DNA from: an uncultured Clostridia bacterium
GTDB lineage: Bacteria > Bacillota > Clostridia > Christensenellales > Borkfalkiaceae
Reading direction: 5' to 3'
Assembly: GCA_947630775.1 (NCBI GenBank)
Contig: CANRIY010000029.1
Span: forward strand, 1 to 15,002
DNA length: 15,002 bases
In this document: piece by piece, positions 12,874 through 15,002 of the stretch
Position numbering within the stretch: the first letter of the stretch is position 1
Layout: each line of letters opens with the position of its first letter
Program-made: the position numbers and the translations under genes
The notes under the pieces: generated by a model
The model's input: the letters and a program-made list of their open reading frames with translations, nothing else
Database searches by the model: none
What the model was told of the DNA's origin: nothing

Positions 12874-12902
12874 ATTATAGCACAGTTTGGCGGATTTGTA
12901 AA
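12874..12902 (-). promoter_or_regulatory. Promoter of the phosphopantetheinyl transferase gene, predicted leaderless start
   Basis: On the minus strand: TTTACA (12902-12897), 17-bp spacer ending in TGC (extended -10), TATAAT (12879-12874), then 6 nt to the ATG at 12867. Confidence 0.8.
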
Positions 12903-13179
12903 TCCCCCCTCCCTCTATAGCGGCGAGATCCTTCGGGACATTCTTCCACGGACTTCGTACATATCACTGTCTCAGGATGACGCCGCCCCGCCCCCGCGTC
13001 ATTCTGCCCCCCCCTTTGGTGCCCCTGTAGGGGGACCGAGGGGCCTCATTTCGAGCCCCGTAAGGGGCGAGCGAATCCCCTCTTAAGTACGGACGCCCGT
13101 GGGTCTATGAGATCCGCTCGGCTTCGCCTCGGGATGAGGGCCACTCCGTCCCGCGTCATCCTGCCCCGCGCACATTCCC
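12903..13179. repeat. Gene-free stretch of degenerate intergenic repeats
   Basis: Contains pieces that look like dispersed elements: GAGATCCTTCGGGACATTC and TCTCAGGATGAC (about 12925-12980), CCCCTGTAGGGG hairpin (about 13022-13033), GCCCCGTAAGGGGC hairpin (about 13055-13068), and GAGATCCGCTCGGCTTCG with GGGATGAGGG and GCGTCATCCTGCC (about 13109-13166). No ORF with a ribosome binding site and no RNA gene is seen. Confidence 0.6.
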
Positions 13180-13211
13180 AAAAACCGCTTTCAAAAAGAA
13201 AGCGGTTTTTT
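13180..13211. terminator. Terminator of the small acidic protein gene
   Basis: Perfect 13-bp stem AAAAACCGCTTTC (13180-13192) / GAAAGCGGTTTTT (13198-13210) with an A5 loop. T-runs on both strands. On the minus strand it starts 3 nt after the stop codon at 13215. Confidence 0.88.
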
Positions 13212-13214
13212 GCG

Positions 13215-13382
13215 TTATTCCGGGATGTCTTCAACGCGAATCCGAAATGTCTGCCCGTTTGAAAAAACAAGCACAAGCTCATTTTCCCCTCGCGTTGTTT
13301 CGGCGTCGAAAATGCCGTCCGTCATTGTCTCCAAATCATTCAAAAGCTCATCGACCGTCACAGTGTACTTCATTGGTTCCAT
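13215..13382 (-). CDS. Small acidic protein of unknown function
   Basis: 55 residues, MEPMKYTVTVDELL... ending FRIRVEDIPE. Start ATG 13382 has AAGGAG 7 nt upstream; the longer frame to 13532 runs through the promoter and into the divergent gene. The protein is rich in Asp and Glu, starts with a likely helix (VDELLNDLETMTDG) and ends with beta strands (ENELVLVFSNGQTFRIRVED). I do not recognise the family. Divergent from a tandem-HTH regulator with shared promoter and inverted repeat, so the regulator probably controls it. A small acidic partner beside an HTH protein could be an antirepressor or a toxin-antitoxin type component, but nothing in the sequence proves this. Confidence 0.75.
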   Translation of the reverse strand: MEPMKYTVTVDELLNDLETMTDGIFDAETTRGENELVLVFSNGQTFRIRVEDIPE

Positions 13383-13401
13383 TCCTTTTCTCCTTTCAAA
13401 T

Positions 13402-13459
13402 TTATGTCCTGTTAGCTTTAGGATGCTTTGATTATAATCCAAACAGGACATAATTGCAA
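13402..13459. promoter_or_regulatory. Divergent promoter with operator pair and shared -10
   Basis: A perfect 12-bp inverted repeat TTATGTCCTGTT (13402-13413) / AACAGGACATAA (13442-13453), 28 bp between arms. Between them ATTATAAT (13431-13438) gives TATAAT on both strands. The minus promoter is TTGCAA (13459-13454), 17 bp, TATAAT (13436-13431), with one arm inside its spacer. The plus promoter uses TATAAT 13433-13438 but has only a weak -35 (TGTTAG, 13410-13415), which overlaps the other arm. Confidence 0.7.
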
Positions 13460-13479
13460 TAGGAGAATCAAACGGAAAA

Positions 13480-13917
13480 ATGGAACATATGTCGAATTTT
13501 GTCGAAAACCTCAAGGATCTGTTATTTGACAATCATCTCACCGTCCCCATGCTTGCGGAAAGGTTGGGCGTCAGCGAAGTCGCCGCGTATTCTTACCTGC
13601 GCGGACAGTTGCCCGACATCGCCGTGCTGATCAAAATGGCGGATCTTTTTCATTGTTCGCTGGATTTTCTCCTCGGCAGAACGCCCGAACTTCAGCAGAT
13701 GAATTTTTCACCCATTCCGCCCTTCCCAAAGCAACTGGCCTTTCTTCTGGAATACTATCACGTCAAGAAGTATCGGCTCTGCAAGGAAGTCCCGATCACA
13801 CACTCCGTCTTTTTCAACTGGCAAAAAGGAGTCTATGCGCCGAGCCTTGATTCCATTGTGAAACTTGCCGATTACTTTGACTGTTCCGTCGATTTCGTCC
13901 TCGGCAGAGAAAGATAA
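13480..13917 (+). CDS. Tandem-HTH XRE-type regulator
   Basis: 145 residues built from two XRE-like halves: residues about 8-68 (MLAERLGVSEVAAYSYLRG ... IKMADLFHCSLDFLLGR) and about 80-145 (YRLCKEVPITHSVFFNWQKG ... VKLADYFDCSVDFVLGR). The second half lacks a clean canonical recognition helix but keeps the same closing helices. Start is uncertain between ATG 13480 and ATG 13489: AGGAG lies 14 nt before the first, and CGGA is nearer but weak. Divergent from the small acidic protein. The two domains match the two operator arms at 13402-13453, which suggests one molecule could contact two half-sites. A GC hairpin follows but lacks a T-run. Confidence 0.88.
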   Translation: MEHMSNFVENLKDLLFDNHLTVPMLAERLGVSEVAAYSYLRGQLPDIAVLIKMADLFHCSLDFLLGRTPELQQMNFSPIPPFPKQLAFLLEYYHVKKYRLCKEVPITHSVFFNWQKGVYAPSLDSIVKLADYFDCSVDFVLGRER

Positions 13918-13947
13918 ACGCGCGACGTTAAGGCGCCAAATGATAAG

Positions 13948-14002
13948 GCCTCCCCCTTCGGGGGGGGAGGCTCTGCCGCAGGCGGTGGTGGGGGGGATGA
14001 TG
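13948..14002. repeat. GC hairpin and diverged intergenic repeat
   Basis: Hairpin GCCTCCCCC/GGGGGAGGC (13948-13971, tip TTCGGG) followed by a CTGCCGCAGGCGGTGGTGGG stretch that looks like a diverged form of the 30-bp unit found at 1835, 10289 and 10550. On the minus strand it is followed by CTTATCATTT and may weakly end the ferritin-like transcript. Confidence 0.5.
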
Positions 14003-14010
14003 CTTCCCCT

Positions 14011-15002
14011 TTACTTTCCCTTCACTCTTGCAATATCGACATTATCCTTTTTCCGATCCGAAAGCGCCTTGATGGGGTGCTCTTTATTTTGGATGCGGTA
14101 GTCGTACTTGAACGCCGAGATCGCCTTGTCGATGACGATATGGGTGCCCACCGTCTTGGGATCCCCGTTGATTTTGGCGTTGTAGCCGAAATAGCGGAAC
14201 TTGTCGGGCACCTTTTCGAGCTCTTCCCAGCCCTCTTCGACGGCGGTAAGCCGCACGCTCTTCAAAATTTCCCTCACATACTCCTTCTGCGAGCGGAATT
14301 TCAAAAGTTCGGGGAACTCTCCGCCCTCGGGCAGGACTTGCTGCCAGACCTTCCCCTCGTACGTCCTCAAAAGATCCGCCGCCTCATGAAGGTGTGCGAC
14401 TTCTTCCTCGAAGTGCATCTCCCAGATCTTCTTGATCCGCTCGTCCTTTTCGTCCTCATAACAGGAATAGTAGAGGTACGCCTCGGTGTACTCGTTCATG
14501 AGAAGGCACTCGAAGGGGGTCGCCGTGGGATCCTTGAGGCAGCCGTAGCCCGTGACGTGCTGTTCCTCGATCATGGCGATCTCGTTATAGAGCTTTCTCC
14601 CCAAGGGGGAAGCATAGAGGTTGGCGACGTTCATATAGAAATTCATCGTCTGCTGTTCGGCGGCGGTGATGATGTTGACGTTGAGCTTGGTCTTGACGTC
14701 GTTCAGATAATTGTTGAGATAGAAATTGACGTCGTCGTAGGGATGGCGGTACTCGGCAACGGTGGGACGGCTGGGCATGATCTCGGTATAATCCCCGACG
14801 AGCGTCTTGGGATCCCCCGCCTTTTCGAGCTCCATGAGGTCGGAATAGCGGTATAAGTGGTCGAAATCTTCGAGGAGCGCGAAGTCGAGCTGTTTCTTCA
14901 CATAGCTGTTCTTTTCGGTGACGGCAAGATTGGCGGTGAGGTCGACGGCGAGCTGTTCATAGCCGATCGTGTGTTCGATGATGCTCTCGTTTGCGGGTTT
15001 GA
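14011..15002 (-). CDS. Ferritin-like domain protein, N-terminus cut by window edge
   Basis: The frame is open from the right edge to TAA at 14011 (at least 330 residues). The GTG at 14901 is not the start: the frame continues upstream with similar sequence (ESIIEHTIGYEQLAVDLTAN). Helix-rich with repeated carboxylate/histidine patterns of a diiron four-helix bundle: IEHTIGYEQLA, LEDFDHLYRYSDL, AAEQQTMNFYMNVANL, NEIAMIEEQHVTGYGCL, NEYTEAYLYYSCYEDE and MHFEEEVAHLHEAADLL. This fits the ferritin/rubrerythrin-like superfamily, perhaps with iron or oxidative-stress roles. The C-terminal 100 residues (from about PEGGEFPELLKFRSQKEY) lie outside the bundle and are unassigned. The exact metal ligands are inferred. 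Confidence 0.75.
   Translation of the reverse strand, partial: KPANESIIEHTIGYEQLAVDLTANLAVTEKNSYVKKQLDFALLEDFDHLYRYSDLMELEKAGDPKTLVGDYTEIMPSRPTVAEYRHPYDDVNFYLNNYLNDVKTKLNVNIITAAEQQTMNFYMNVANLYASPLGRKLYNEIAMIEEQHVTGYGCLKDPTATPFECLLMNEYTEAYLYYSCYEDEKDERIKKIWEMHFEEEVAHLHEAADLLRTYEGKVWQQVLPEGGEFPELLKFRSQKEYVREILKSVRLTAVEEGWEELEKVPDKFRYFGYNAKINGDPKTVGTHIVIDKAISAFKYDYRIQNKEHPIKALSDRKKDNVDIARVKGK

Overview
The window looks like chromosomal DNA of an uncultured, fairly GC-rich member of the Clostridia (Bacillota). The case rests on the gene set (MgtE, adenine deaminase, bacterial-type AspRS, a C_GCAxxG_C_C protein, XRE regulators with the 'DYFDCSVDFVLGR' type of ending), on sigma-A promoters with 17-bp spacers, and on intergenic hairpin repeats of a kind I recall from gut Clostridia genomes. 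The lineage call is inference; there is no rRNA or tRNA here.

Layout. 1-1549 (-): mgtE magnesium channel, cut by the left edge, with a leader of about 334 nt holding a possible 21-codon ORF and a large hairpin. 1915-3642 (-): adenine deaminase. 3710-5458 (-): aspartyl-tRNA synthetase. 5514-6344: a divergent pair, a SLOG/DUF1273-like protein (-) and a small XRE regulator (+), sharing palindromic operators. 6345-6804: gene-free repeats. 6805-8855: a second divergent pair, an XRE repressor (-) and a zinc-ribbon membrane protein (+) whose consensus promoter carries an operator between its -35 and -10. 8932-10197 (-): compact RecD/Dda-like SF1 helicase. 10198-10582: repeats. 10583-11474 (-): C_GCAxxG_C_C protein and a lipoprotein. 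11612-12388 (+) and 12385-12867 (-): an MBL-fold hydrolase and a phosphopantetheinyl transferase whose stop codons overlap. 12868-13179: repeats. 13215-13917: a third divergent pair, a small acidic protein (-) and a tandem-HTH regulator (+). 14011-15002 (-): ferritin-like protein cut by the right edge.

Transcription layout. Genes are packed but mostly carry their own promoters. In three places the -35 box (TTGACT or TTGACA) contains the TGA stop codon of the gene upstream. Several genes (ade, helicase, phosphopantetheinyl transferase, probably the 7014 repressor) have a -10 hexamer exactly 6 nt before the ATG and no Shine-Dalgarno, which predicts leaderless mRNAs; other genes in the window have ordinary ribosome binding sites.

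Most unusual items: (1) the mgtE leader, where one 8-nt segment can pair either inside a 25-bp hairpin overlapping the small ORF or with the mgtE ribosome binding site; (2) two extra copies of the helicase 3' end downstream of that gene, the geometry expected of attachment-site scars; (3) three divergent regulator/partner pairs with readable operators; (4) an AspRS whose motifs resemble the alphaproteobacterial type. None of these could be tested by search or folding software here.
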